In this document: piece by piece, positions 5,467 through 12,816 of the stretch
Numbering within the stretch: position 1 is the stretch's first letter
Layout: each line of letters opens with the position of its first letter
Notes under the pieces: model-generated
Told to the model about the DNA's origin: nothing
Database searches by the model: none
Seen by the model: the letters and a program-made list of their open reading frames with translations, nothing else
Source: JAFLUQ01 sp964537995
GTDB taxonomy: Bacteria > Bacillota > Clostridia > UMGS1883
Assembly (NCBI GenBank): GCA_964537995.1
Contig: CAZICW010000029.1
Location: forward strand, 1 to 18,745
DNA length: 18,745 nucleotides
Reading direction: 5' to 3'
Program-made: the position numbers and the translations under genes

Positions 5467-5643
5467 ATGTCCGAGGTTAGAGTTAAAGATAACGAATCTT
5501 TAGATAGCGCCCTTAGAAGATTCAAGCGCTCTTGTGCTAAGGCAGGCGTATTGTCTGAGGTACGCAAGAGAGAGCACTATGAAAAACCCAGCGTGAAGCG
5601 CAAGAAAAAGTCCGAAGCGGCAAGAAAAAGGAAGTACAAGTAA
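5467..5643 (+). CDS. rpsU: 30S ribosomal protein S21
   Basis: 58 codons, the expected length. It opens MSEVRVKDNESLDSALRRFK and has the S21 core KRSCAKAGVLSEVRKREHYE, ending in a very basic tail of Lys/Arg clusters. S21 sits near the anti-Shine-Dalgarno end of 16S rRNA and helps initiation. GGGAGGG about seven bases before the ATG is a strong ribosome binding site. The gene has its own promoter and a palindromic terminator-like sequence, so it is probably monocistronic. In many Firmicutes rpsU is followed by yqeY; here an acetyltransferase gene follows. Confidence 0.97.
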   Translation: MSEVRVKDNESLDSALRRFKRSCAKAGVLSEVRKREHYEKPSVKRKKKSEAARKRKYK

Positions 5644-5685
5644 GACTTGAAATTTCCGAGGTTAATGAATAATTTGGAACGGCGC

Positions 5686-5728
5686 GCCCACATACAATTG
5701 TATGTGGGCTGTGTTGTAGATTTTATTT
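5686..5728 (+). terminator. Palindromic hairpin, probable rpsU terminator
   Basis: GCCCACATACAA (5686-5697) is followed immediately by its exact complement TTGTATGTGGGC (5698-5709), a perfect 24-base palindrome. A GT-rich stretch and TTTTATTTTC follow about ten bases later, so the U-tract is displaced. It is probably a terminator, but a dimeric protein's binding site is also possible. Confidence 0.5.
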
Positions 5729-5747
5729 TCGGTGCGGCGGGTGAACT

Positions 5748-6209
5748 ATGTATATTCGGAAAATGTATCCCACGGAGGGCAAAAAGCTCGCGGAGATTTT
5801 GTATAAATCGGTACATACTCTTTGCGCAAACGACTATACCTCGGCTGAGCTGGAGGCATGGGCGCCAAAAAATATGGATATAACTAAGTTCAAAAGATCG
5901 CTTTCCCGCAGTATAAACTGGGTCGCGGTCGAGAACGGCAGGATTATCGGCTTCATAAATCTTGAATATGACGGCTATGTCAACCGCCTTTTTACTCATC
6001 CGGATTTTGCGCGCCGCGGCGCAGCCTCCGCGCTTCTTGGTAACGCGGAAGACTGGGCAAAAAAACGCGGACTTAAAAGAATCCGTCTTGCCGCCAGCAA
6101 AACGGCGCTCGGCTTTTATAAGAAGCACGGATACAAGCCCGTCGATATTGAACGGGTCGAAAAAAGAGGCATCGTTTTTGAAAATAAAATTATGGAAAAA
6201 TTCCTTTAA
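5748..6209 (+). CDS. GNAT family N-acetyltransferase (YafP-like)
   Basis: 153 residues with a GNAT fold: strands around INWVAVENGRIIGFINLE (56-73), then VNRLFTHPDFARRGAASALL (78-97). RRGAAS (89-94) is the acetyl-CoA pyrophosphate-binding loop, and LGFYKKHGYKPV (121-132) is the usual late GNAT element. The enzyme should transfer an acetyl group from acetyl-CoA to an amine; the substrate cannot be read from the sequence. The pattern is closest to the YafP-type group (from memory). The ribosome binding site is weak (GGGTGA). ung starts 11 bases downstream, so the two are probably co-transcribed. Confidence 0.85.
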   Translation: MYIRKMYPTEGKKLAEILYKSVHTLCANDYTSAELEAWAPKNMDITKFKRSLSRSINWVAVENGRIIGFINLEYDGYVNRLFTHPDFARRGAASALLGNAEDWAKKRGLKRIRLAASKTALGFYKKHGYKPVDIERVEKRGIVFENKIMEKFL

Positions 6210-6220
6210 AGGAGCGACAA

Positions 6221-6895
6221 ATGGTTAAGCTTGGAAATGATTGGGACGAATATCTCGGCGATGAATTTAAAAAAGATTATTATCTTCGGCTGCGAAATTT
6301 TTTGAAGGCGGAGTATGCGCGGGGAGAGGTTTATCCCGATATGTACGATTTGTTTTCCGCGCTTAGGGTTACGTCCTACAAAGCCGTGAAGGTCGTTATA
6401 CTCGGACAGGATCCCTACCATGAGCCGGGGCAGGCGCACGGTATGTCCTTCTCCGTAAAGCCCGGTGTTCCGATTCCGCCGTCGCTGATGAATATGTATA
6501 AGGAACTGCAAGCCTCGCTCGGCTGCTATATCCCCAACAACGGCTATCTCATGCCTTGGGCGGAGCAGGGCGTTCTGCTTTTGAACACGGTGCTGACGGT
6601 GCGCCGCGGAGAGGCAAATTCCCACAGGGGTATAGGCTGGGAAATTTTTACGGATAAGGTAATTTCTTTGCTCAGTGAACGGCGTGACCCCGTTGTGTTT
6701 TTGCTGTGGGGAGGAAATGCGCGCAAAAAAACCGAGCTTATTGATACCGAAAGGCATTTTGTATTTGAAGCGCCCCACCCAAGTCCGCTCTCCGCAAGCC
6801 GCGGCTTTCTCGGCTGCGGACATTTCAAAAAGGCGAACGAAGCGCTTATAAGCGTTTTGAAATCGCCGATAGACTGGCAAATTCCGAATGTGTGA
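6221..6895 (+). CDS. ung: Uracil-DNA glycosylase, family 1
   Basis: 224 residues, full length. It has the active-site loop ILGQDPYHEPGQAHGMSFSV (60-79) with Asp64 as the water-activating residue, LLLNTVLTVRRGEANSH with Asn122 for uracil recognition, and HPSPLSASRGFLGC with His186 as the catalytic histidine. These positions match E. coli Ung almost exactly. The enzyme removes uracil from DNA to start base-excision repair. AAAGGAG precedes the ATG at good spacing. Its stop codon overlaps the -35 region of the putative spoVAE promoter. Confidence 0.98.
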   Translation: MVKLGNDWDEYLGDEFKKDYYLRLRNFLKAEYARGEVYPDMYDLFSALRVTSYKAVKVVILGQDPYHEPGQAHGMSFSVKPGVPIPPSLMNMYKELQASLGCYIPNNGYLMPWAEQGVLLLNTVLTVRRGEANSHRGIGWEIFTDKVISLLSERRDPVVFLLWGGNARKKTELIDTERHFVFEAPHPSPLSASRGFLGCGHFKKANEALISVLKSPIDWQIPNV

Positions 6896-6922
6896 ATAAA
6901 AAAATATTAAATGAAGATACTA
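6893..6922 (+). promoter_or_regulatory. Putative sigma-G (forespore) promoter for spoVAE
   Basis: TGAATA (6893-6898), a 17-base A-rich spacer and GATACTA (6916-6922). The sigma-G consensus from Bacillus is roughly TGAATA, 17-18 bases, CATACTA, so this is a 6/6 and 6/7 match at correct spacing. spoVA genes are known sigma-G targets. A CGGGA/TCCCG hairpin (6938-6953) lies in the leader. No sigma-A promoter is evident here. Confidence 0.6.
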
Positions 6923-6999
6923 CACCGTATGAAGTATCGGGAGCCGCTTCCCGTCAGGGGCTGTTTCTTATTCCCGATTAAAAAAAGGTGGCAGTATTT

Positions 7000-7353
7000 A
7001 TGGACTATATAAAAGCGTTTGTTTTCGGCGGAATAATCTGCGCAATAGGGCAAATTGTGATTGACAAAACCAAGCTCACTCCGGCTCGGCTGCTGACAGG
7101 CTATGTTGTGAGCGGTGTGTTTTTGTCGCTTATAGGAGTGTATAAGCCGCTCGAAAAATTTTGCGGCGCGGGAGCGACGGTTCCGCTGCTCGGCTTCGGT
7201 CATGCTCTGTTTCAGGGTGTTAAAAAGGCAATCGAGGACGACGGCTTTCTCGGAATCTTTACGGGCGGACTTTCCGCTACGGCGGGAGGCATTTCCGCGG
7301 CGATACTGTTTGCGTTGCTTGCCGCGCTCATATCCAAGCCGAAAATAAAGTAA
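7000..7353 (+). CDS. spoVAE: Stage V sporulation protein AE (SpoVAE/SpoVAEb)
   Basis: 117 residues, the usual length. Family features are the opening MDYIKAFVFGGIICAIGQ, IDKTKLTPARLLTGYVVSG, the central GAGATVPLLGFGHAL and GFLGIFTGGLSATAGGISAA, with several hydrophobic membrane segments. SpoVA proteins form the inner-membrane channel that moves dipicolinic acid into the developing spore and out at germination. I start at the ATG at 7000, which has AAAGGTGG eight bases upstream; a GTG at 6988 would overlap that ribosome binding site. SpoVAC and SpoVAD, the usual partners, are not adjacent, so this copy stands alone between ung and cysS. Confidence 0.9.
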   Translation: MDYIKAFVFGGIICAIGQIVIDKTKLTPARLLTGYVVSGVFLSLIGVYKPLEKFCGAGATVPLLGFGHALFQGVKKAIEDDGFLGIFTGGLSATAGGISAAILFALLAALISKPKIK

Positions 7354-7363
7354 ACTGCGCAGC

Positions 7364-7380
7364 GGCGGGACTTTCCCGCC
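7364..7380 (+). other. Hairpin between spoVAE and cysS
   Basis: GGCGGGA (7364-7370), a CTT loop and TCCCGCC (7374-7380). There is no U-tract, so it is not a standard intrinsic terminator. It could be an mRNA end or stability element. It lies about 30 bases before the cysS start and does not cover its ribosome binding site. Confidence 0.45.
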
Positions 7381-7413
7381 CCGCGTCCGCAACTTGAAAA
7401 GGAGAAGGATAAT

Positions 7414-8802
7414 ATGAAGCTGTACAACACAATGACAAGGCGGAAGGACGAATTTGTACCCATAACCGAGGGCGAAGTTAAAATGTATTCCTGCGGCCCG
7501 ACGGTGTATAATTATTTTCATCTGGGCAACGCGCGCCCGTTTATCGTCTTCGACTGTCTGCGCTGCTTTTTGGAATATATCGGTTATAAGGTTACATTTG
7601 TACAAAACTTCACCGACGTTGACGATAAATTAATCAATAAGGCGCGGGAAGAAAACTGTACGGTTAAGGAAATTGCGGATAAATACATAGATGAATATTT
7701 TGTTGACGCGCAGGGGCTGGGCATAAAAAGGGCGACAATCCACCCGCGCGCGACAGAAAACATCGACGCGATAATCGAAACCGTTAAGATTCTGATTGAA
7801 AAAGGTCACGCCTATGAAGCCGACGGCGATGTGTATTTTTCCACAAAAAGCTTTAAGGACTACGGGAAGCTTAGCCACCAGCCGCTTGACGAGCTTGAAA
7901 GCGGAGTGCGAAAGGAACCCGAAGCCGGCAAACGCGATCCCATGGATTTTGCGCTCTGGAAAAAGCGCAAGGACGAGAGCGAAATCGGCTGGGAAAGCCC
8001 GTGGGGGATAGGCCGCCCCGGCTGGCATATTGAGTGCAGCGCGATGGCAAATCGCTATCTCGGAAAGACAATTGATATTCACAGCGGCGGCTTTGATTTG
8101 ATTTTCCCCCACCACGAAAACGAAATCGCTCAGAGCGAGTGCGCAAACGACGCGCCCTTCGCGCATTATTGGCTTCATAACGGCTTTATAAATGTAAATA
8201 ATGAAAAAATGTCAAAAAGTCTCGGCAATTTTTTCACAATACGGGATATTTCAAAAAAGTACGATTATGAGGTAATTCGCTTTTTCATGCTTTCGGCTCA
8301 TTACAGAACGCCGATAAATTTCAGCGATGAGCTTATGGAAGCGGCGAAAACGGGGCTGGAGCGAATGTATAACTGCCTCGGCAATTTGGAGCATATCTCA
8401 AAAAGCGCCGAACACGGCGGCGCGAATGAGGCTTGCCGCGAAAAAATGGAAGCCCTGAAGGCAAAATTTATAGCCGCGATGGAGGACGACCTCAACACCG
8501 CCGACGCGATTTCCGTACTTTTTGAAATGGTGCGGTTCATAAATACCGCCGAAAAGCTCAGCTTTGAGGACGCGGAATTTTGCCGCTCCATGCTGAAGGA
8601 ACTGGGCGGCGTGCTTGGACTGCTCCAAAAAGAAAAAAGCGGAGACATAAGCGCCGAGGTTGAGGCTCTCATTGCCGAGCGCGCCGAAGCGAGGAAGGCG
8701 AAGGATTGGGCAAAATCCGACGAAATCCGTGACAAGCTAAAGGCTATGGGCGTTGTTTTGGAGGATACGAGAAGCGGCGTAAAATGGAAAATTGAAAAAT
8801 GA
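7414..8802 (+). CDS. cysS: Cysteinyl-tRNA synthetase
   Basis: 462 residues, class I synthetase of normal length. It has the HIGH-equivalent HLGN (36-39) within SCGPTVYNYFHLGNARPF, KMSKS (265-269), and zinc ligands expected at Cys27, Cys208 (GWHIECSAM) and His233 (FPHHENE). A helical C-terminal anticodon-binding region follows. It charges tRNA-Cys with cysteine. AAAAGGAGAAGG precedes the ATG. It heads a run of closely spaced genes (prmA, rsmE, a PPTase gene, pcp). I find no clear sigma-A promoter directly upstream, so the promoter may lie inside or before spoVAE, or is weak. Confidence 0.98.
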   Translation: MKLYNTMTRRKDEFVPITEGEVKMYSCGPTVYNYFHLGNARPFIVFDCLRCFLEYIGYKVTFVQNFTDVDDKLINKAREENCTVKEIADKYIDEYFVDAQGLGIKRATIHPRATENIDAIIETVKILIEKGHAYEADGDVYFSTKSFKDYGKLSHQPLDELESGVRKEPEAGKRDPMDFALWKKRKDESEIGWESPWGIGRPGWHIECSAMANRYLGKTIDIHSGGFDLIFPHHENEIAQSECANDAPFAHYWLHNGFINVNNEKMSKSLGNFFTIRDISKKYDYEVIRFFMLSAHYRTPINFSDELMEAAKTGLERMYNCLGNLEHISKSAEHGGANEACREKMEALKAKFIAAMEDDLNTADAISVLFEMVRFINTAEKLSFEDAEFCRSMLKELGGVLGLLQKEKSGDISAEVEALIAERAEARKAKDWAKSDEIRDKLKAMGVVLEDTRSGVKWKIEK

Positions 8803-8815
8803 CGGAGGAATCGGC

Positions 8816-9784
8816 ATGGATTGGCTGTGCGTCGGCATATGTACCACCGCTGAGGGAATCGACCCCGTGTGCGGTAGGCTTATGAATCTGAACATTACCG
8901 GCTTTGAAATAGAGGATAAGGACGATTTTAACGAGTTTTTGGAAAACAACCGCCGCTGCTGGGACTATGTGGACGAAGAACTGCTTGCGTCAAAGCAGGG
9001 CGAAACCAAGGTTAAAATTTACATAAGTGACAATAAAGAGGGCGCAAAGCTGCTTGAGAGCGTTCGGGAGGAGCTTAATGCTCTTAAGGAAGCGGATACC
9101 GACGGCGCCTTCGGCACCCTTGAAATTGTGACGGAAAGTCTGCGCGAGGAGGATTGGGAAGAAAATTGGAAGCAATATTTCCATCCGATTCCCGTCGGGG
9201 ACAGGCTTATAATAAATCCCGAGTGGGAACAGCCGGAAAACACGGAGGGGAAAATTGTTTTCAATATCGACCCCGGAATGACCTTCGGAAGCGGTCAGCA
9301 CGAAACAACCCGCCTTTGCGTTGAGCAGCTTGACAAGCGCGTCAAAAAGGGCATGAAGGTGCTTGACCTCGGCTGCGGCAGCGGCATACTTTCAATAATT
9401 TCCCTCATGCTCGGCGCGGACAGAGCATATGCCGTAGACATTGATCCCAACTGTATAAAAATTGCCTATTCCAACGCCGCTCTCAACGGCGTCGGAAAGG
9501 ATATATACACCGTAGAATCGGGCGACATTCTGGGTGACGTGGAGCTTAAACGAAAAATTGAGGCGCAAGGCGGCTTTGACATTGTTGTCGCCAACATTGT
9601 TGCGGATGTGATAATTCCGCTTTCGGCGGATGTGAGGCGTTATATGAAGGACGGCGCGGTTTTTGTTTGCTGCGGGATAATTGAGCCGCGTCTGTCCGAG
9701 GTCACGGAGGCTCTTGAAAGAAACGGCTTTAAAATAACGGAAATTAAAAACGAAAACGACTGGTACTGCATAACGGTGCGGTGA
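8816..9784 (+). CDS. prmA: Ribosomal protein L11 methyltransferase
   Basis: 322 residues from the ATG at 8816, which has GGAGG seven bases upstream; a TTG at 8792 would overlap cysS and lacks a ribosome binding site. The N-terminal substrate-recognition domain is followed by WKQYFHPIPVGDRL, then the SAM domain with DPGMTFGSGQHETT (152-165), KVLDLGCGSGIL (181-192) and the catalytic-site motif ANIVADVI (259-266). PrmA methylates L11, encoded by rplK in this window. rsmE follows 24 bases downstream, a common pairing in Firmicutes (often beside dnaJ, which is absent here). Confidence 0.95.
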   Translation: MDWLCVGICTTAEGIDPVCGRLMNLNITGFEIEDKDDFNEFLENNRRCWDYVDEELLASKQGETKVKIYISDNKEGAKLLESVREELNALKEADTDGAFGTLEIVTESLREEDWEENWKQYFHPIPVGDRLIINPEWEQPENTEGKIVFNIDPGMTFGSGQHETTRLCVEQLDKRVKKGMKVLDLGCGSGILSIISLMLGADRAYAVDIDPNCIKIAYSNAALNGVGKDIYTVESGDILGDVELKRKIEAQGGFDIVVANIVADVIIPLSADVRRYMKDGAVFVCCGIIEPRLSEVTEALERNGFKITEIKNENDWYCITVR

Positions 9785-9808
9785 TGGACAAAACGGCAGG
9801 TGATAGGA

Positions 9809-10534
9809 ATGAATTTTTTTGTGGATAAGTCTTCGATACGGGACGGTCACGCTGTTGTGGACGGCGAGGAATTTTCGCATATAACGCGCGTGCTGAGAAT
9901 GAGAAGCGGAAGCGAGCTGACGCTTTGCGACGGCGAGGGAATGTTTTACGACGGAGTTATTTCTTCTTCCGACGACCGCCGCATATACGTTGACATAACC
10001 GACGTTTATCCGGCTCAAACAGAGCCGAAGCTGAAAATTACGCTGTTTCAGGCTGTACCGAAAAATCCGAAGCTGGAGCTTATAATCCGAAAGACAACGG
10101 AAATAGGCGTAACAGGGATTGTGCCCGTAAAAAGCGCAAGAACGGTGGCAAAGCTTGAAAACGGCAAAAAGCTTGAAAGACTGCAAAAAATCGCGCTTTC
10201 CGCCGCAAAGCAGAGCCGTCGGGGAATAATACCCGAAGTTACCGCTCCGGTGTCGTTTGAAACGGCGGTAAAGCTGGCGGCGGAAAAGGATCTCGCCGTA
10301 ATTCCTTATGAGGAGGAGCGCGCGACGTCGTTCGGAAGCTGCCTGCGCGGGAAAGCCCCGTCGTCGCTTGCGATAATGATAGGCCCCGAAGGCGGCTTCG
10401 AGGAAGCGGAAATCGAGCTTGCCCGCGAAAACGGTATTCTTCCGGCAACTCTCGGAAAACGGATACTGAGAACGGAAACCGCGGGACTGATTGCCGCCGC
10501 GATAGCCCTTTACGAGCTGGGTGAGATGGAATGA
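9809..10534 (+). CDS. rsmE: 16S rRNA (uracil-1498-N3)-methyltransferase RsmE
   Basis: 241 residues from the ATG at 9809; a GTG at 9800 would add three residues, but AGGTGATAGGA there looks like the ribosome binding site. An N-terminal PUA-like domain contains EFSHITRVLRMRSG (21-34). The SPOUT-fold methyltransferase domain has RKTTEIGVTGIVPV (94-107), AKQSRR (133-138), the SAM-binding knot loop IGPEGGF (191-197) and LGKRILRTETAGL (215-227). It makes m3U1498 in the decoding centre. Its stop overlaps the next gene's start as ATGA, indicating translational coupling. Confidence 0.96.
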   Translation: MNFFVDKSSIRDGHAVVDGEEFSHITRVLRMRSGSELTLCDGEGMFYDGVISSSDDRRIYVDITDVYPAQTEPKLKITLFQAVPKNPKLELIIRKTTEIGVTGIVPVKSARTVAKLENGKKLERLQKIALSAAKQSRRGIIPEVTAPVSFETAVKLAAEKDLAVIPYEEERATSFGSCLRGKAPSSLAIMIGPEGGFEEAEIELARENGILPATLGKRILRTETAGLIAAAIALYELGEME

Positions 10535-11022
10535 TTAAGGCGTATCTGGCGGAGGGAATGGACAAGGAGGAGTTTGTGCAAAGAGCGCTTTGCGACTATA
10601 CGGGCAGGAATGAAGCCTTTGAAATAAGGCGAAAACGCACCGGAAAGCCCTACGCCGTGAACGGCCCCTGTTATTCCTTTTCCGACAGCTGCGGCTTTTT
10701 GCTCTGCGTCGTCAGTGAACGGGAAATAGGCGGGGACATCGAGCGGAGACGCAGCGCGGCAAAATATATGCGCATTGCAAAGCGGTTTTTTGCTCCGGAT
10801 GAAGCGGCGGCAGCCACGGAAGAAAATTTTTTTGAAATCTATACGGCAAAGGAAGCCTATGTAAAGTATACCGAAATGGGAATTTTCAGCGATATGGAGC
10901 GTTTCTCCGTGCAAAGCGGAAGGGTCGGCAACGTAAACATAATTCGTTTTTCCGACGGAGACTGCATTTGCGCCGCCGCCTCCTCATATGAAAAAGAGGT
11001 GGAAATAAAATGGATATATTAG
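10531..11022 (+). CDS. 4'-phosphopantetheinyl transferase, Sfp-type superfamily
   Basis: 163 residues. TGKPY (37-41), the SDSCGFLLCVVS stretch, IGGDIE (66-71, with Asp69 and Glu71 as predicted magnesium ligands) and FEIYTAKEAYVK (101-112, Glu108 and Lys112) match the (V/I)G(I/V)D...W.xKEA..K pattern of the superfamily; the usual Trp of the last motif is Tyr here. Such enzymes attach the CoA phosphopantetheine arm to carrier proteins. It is shorter than Sfp (about 220 residues), has no synthase cluster beside it, and its carrier is unknown. The start overlaps the rsmE stop by four bases and its end overlaps pcp by 13. Confidence 0.82.
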   Translation: MIKAYLAEGMDKEEFVQRALCDYTGRNEAFEIRRKRTGKPYAVNGPCYSFSDSCGFLLCVVSEREIGGDIERRRSAAKYMRIAKRFFAPDEAAAATEENFFEIYTAKEAYVKYTEMGIFSDMERFSVQSGRVGNVNIIRFSDGDCICAAASSYEKEVEIKWIY

Positions 11023-11537
11023 TTACGGCATTCACACCCTTCGGCGGTCGTCAGACAAACAATTCCGCCGAAGCGCTTTCTTTTCTCGGAGCCGAAAAGG
11101 GGATAAGCACATTGCTTTTGCCGACGTCGTATGAACGAAGTATTGCCGAGCTGAAGAAATATCTTTCGGAAAACAGCGTGCGCGCGCTTGTGCTTTTGGG
11201 CGAAGCCGACAGAGATCGGCTGACGGTTGAAAGAGTGGCGATAAACGTGGCGGACTGTTCTCTGCCCGACAATGACGGCGTTGTGATGGAGGACGCTCCC
11301 TTGGAGTATAATGCTCCGGCGGCGTATTTTTCAACTCTCCCGCTGAAAAAAATGCTCGCCGCCGCGGACTGCCGAATAAGCAACAGCGCCGGAACCTATG
11401 TCTGCAACAGCTTGATGTATAGGGCGCTCAGGCTTGTCGAAAAGGAAAATATCCCCTGCGGATTTATACACGTTCCCATAAACGCGGACGCCGCGCTCTG
11501 CGCCGCGGAGCTTATCAAAATGCTCTCGGTTCTGTGA
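11010..11537 (+). CDS. pcp: Pyrrolidone-carboxylate peptidase family protein (C15)
   Basis: 175 residues. It opens MDILVTAFTPFGG like Pcp enzymes and keeps the catalytic triad by motif: Glu74 in VERVAIN, Cys132 in AGTYVCNSLMY and His154 in GFIHVP. Pcp removes N-terminal pyroglutamate from peptides. It is shorter than the usual 200-215 residues, and the normal GQAGGR before the Glu motif reads GEADRD here, so specificity may differ. The start overlaps the PPTase gene by 13 bases with AAAGAGGTGG upstream. It is the last gene of the cysS operon; no strong terminator follows. Confidence 0.88.
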   Translation: MDILVTAFTPFGGRQTNNSAEALSFLGAEKGISTLLLPTSYERSIAELKKYLSENSVRALVLLGEADRDRLTVERVAINVADCSLPDNDGVVMEDAPLEYNAPAAYFSTLPLKKMLAAADCRISNSAGTYVCNSLMYRALRLVEKENIPCGFIHVPINADAALCAAELIKMLSVL

Positions 11538-11544
11538 TAAATTT

Positions 11545-11563
11545 TTGCTGTTGAAAACAGCAA
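11545..11563. other. Small hairpin after pcp
   Basis: TTGCTGTT, a GAA loop and AACAGCAA form a perfect 8-base stem. No U-tract follows on either strand, so I do not call it an intrinsic terminator. It may still mark the end of the cysS-pcp operon. Confidence 0.4.
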
Positions 11564-11623
11564 GACGCAATTTCGTAATATTTATGTAAACCTATCCGAA
11601 CGCCATTTCTGAGGGATTTTGTA

Positions 11624-11721
11624 AAATCCACATAGTATGTTGAAAATTCGGCGCTTTGCTGTGGAAACTGTGCAAAAACTCTGTGGATAACCAAAAAACA
11701 AAGGGCTTGACCTGTGGAAAA
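11624..11721. promoter_or_regulatory. Cluster of DnaA-box-like sequences beside AT-rich DNA
   Basis: Four boxes lie on the minus strand: TGTGGAAAC (11660-11668), TGTGCAAAA (11669-11677), TGTGGATAA (11682-11690) and TGTGGAAAA (11713-11721). Read on that strand, the third is the perfect consensus TTATCCACA; the second and fourth are one mismatch from TTATNCACA and the first two. A weaker opposite copy, AAATCCACA, is at 11624-11632. Very AT-rich DNA follows (about 11740-11800). This fills the 300-base gap between pcp and the pdxS promoter. It could be an origin, a DnaA-titration or reactivation site, or DnaA regulation of pdxS. No dnaA, dnaN or rpmH is in view. Confidence 0.5.
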
Positions 11722-11834
11722 CTCGCCTGCAAAAAACGGTATGTTTACATAATAAAATAAATTTTGCATAATTATTTAAACCGATACAGGAAAATTTAGT
11801 GAAAAAATACATGGGTCTTTCTTGATGAGAGCGG

Positions 11835-11863
11835 TTGACACACGGATAAAAGAGTGCTATAAT
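11835..11863 (+). promoter_or_regulatory. Consensus sigma-A promoter for pdxS-pdxT
   Basis: TTGACA (11835-11840), a 17-base spacer and TATAAT (11858-11863), exact in both hexamers. The start site should be near 11870, leaving a leader of about 40 bases. Confidence 0.92.
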
Positions 11864-11911
11864 AAAGAAAATAAATAAACAGGTATATTTTTATCGAAAG
11901 GGCTGAATACA

Positions 11912-12784
11912 ATGGAAAAACGTTACGAACTCAACAAAAATCTTGCTCAGATGCTTAAGGGCGGCGTCATTATGGACGTAACTACGCCCGAGCAGGCGCG
12001 TATAGCTCAAGAAGCCGGCGCGTGCGCGGTTATGGCTCTGGAAAGGATTCCTGCCGACATACGGGCCGCGGGCGGTGTTTCCCGCATGAGCGACCCCGCT
12101 ATGATAAAGGGTATACAGGAAGCGGTTTCAATTCCCGTAATGGCAAAGTGCCGCATAGGTCATTTTGTTGAAGCGCAGCTTCTTGAAGCAATTGAGATTG
12201 ATTATATCGACGAATCGGAGGTGCTTTCTCCCGCCGACGACAAGTATCACATCGACAAAACAAAGTTTAAGGTTCCTTTTGTCTGCGGAGCAAAGGATCT
12301 TGGCGAGGCTCTCAGAAGAATAAACGAGGGCGCGGCAATGATAAGAACAAAGGGCGAGCCCGGTACGGGCGATGTTGTTCAGGCTGTGCGCCATATGAGA
12401 ATGATGCAAAGCGAAATCCGCCGTCTCGTTTCCATGCGTGAGGACGAGCTGTTCGACGCCGCGAAGCTTTTGCAGGTGCCTTATGACCTTGTGCTTTACG
12501 TTCATGAAAACGGCAAGCTTCCCGTTGTGAATTTTGCCGCGGGCGGAGTTGCGACTCCCGCCGACGCCGCGCTTATGATGCAGCTCGGAGCGGAGGGCGT
12601 GTTTGTCGGCAGCGGAATTTTCAAGAGCGGCAATCCCGCGAAGCGCGCCGCCGCTATAGTAAAGGCTGTCACAAATTATACCGACGCCAAGCTCATAGCG
12701 GAGCTGAGCGAAAACCTCGGCGAAGCGATGGTCGGCATTAACGAGCAGGAAATCGAACTGCTCATGGCGGAAAGAGGAAAGTAA
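11912..12784 (+). CDS. pdxS: Pyridoxal 5'-phosphate synthase, lyase subunit PdxS
   Basis: 290 residues, full-length (beta/alpha)8 barrel. It has KGGVIMDVTTPEQARIAQEAGA (16-37), ALERIPADIRAAGGVSRMSDP (42-62), Lys79 in VMAKCRIGHF (the lysine expected to bind ribose 5-phosphate) and Lys147 in MIRTKGEPGTGD, the second catalytic lysine. PdxS condenses ribose 5-phosphate, glyceraldehyde 3-phosphate and ammonia into PLP in the DXP-independent route. Ammonia comes from PdxT, encoded 32 bases downstream. The ATG follows GAAAGGG. PLP is also the cofactor of the cysteine desulfurase homologue at the left edge. Confidence 0.98.
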   Translation: MEKRYELNKNLAQMLKGGVIMDVTTPEQARIAQEAGACAVMALERIPADIRAAGGVSRMSDPAMIKGIQEAVSIPVMAKCRIGHFVEAQLLEAIEIDYIDESEVLSPADDKYHIDKTKFKVPFVCGAKDLGEALRRINEGAAMIRTKGEPGTGDVVQAVRHMRMMQSEIRRLVSMREDELFDAAKLLQVPYDLVLYVHENGKLPVVNFAAGGVATPADAALMMQLGAEGVFVGSGIFKSGNPAKRAAAIVKAVTNYTDAKLIAELSENLGEAMVGINEQEIELLMAERGK

Positions 12785-12816
12785 GACGACATCGGAAAGG
12801 AAGAGGTGAACGCCTC

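Noticed and set aside
9392..10186. A 264-codon open frame on the minus strand over prmA/rsmE
   Set aside because: It runs antisense to two clearly identified genes with intact motifs and shows no domain of its own.
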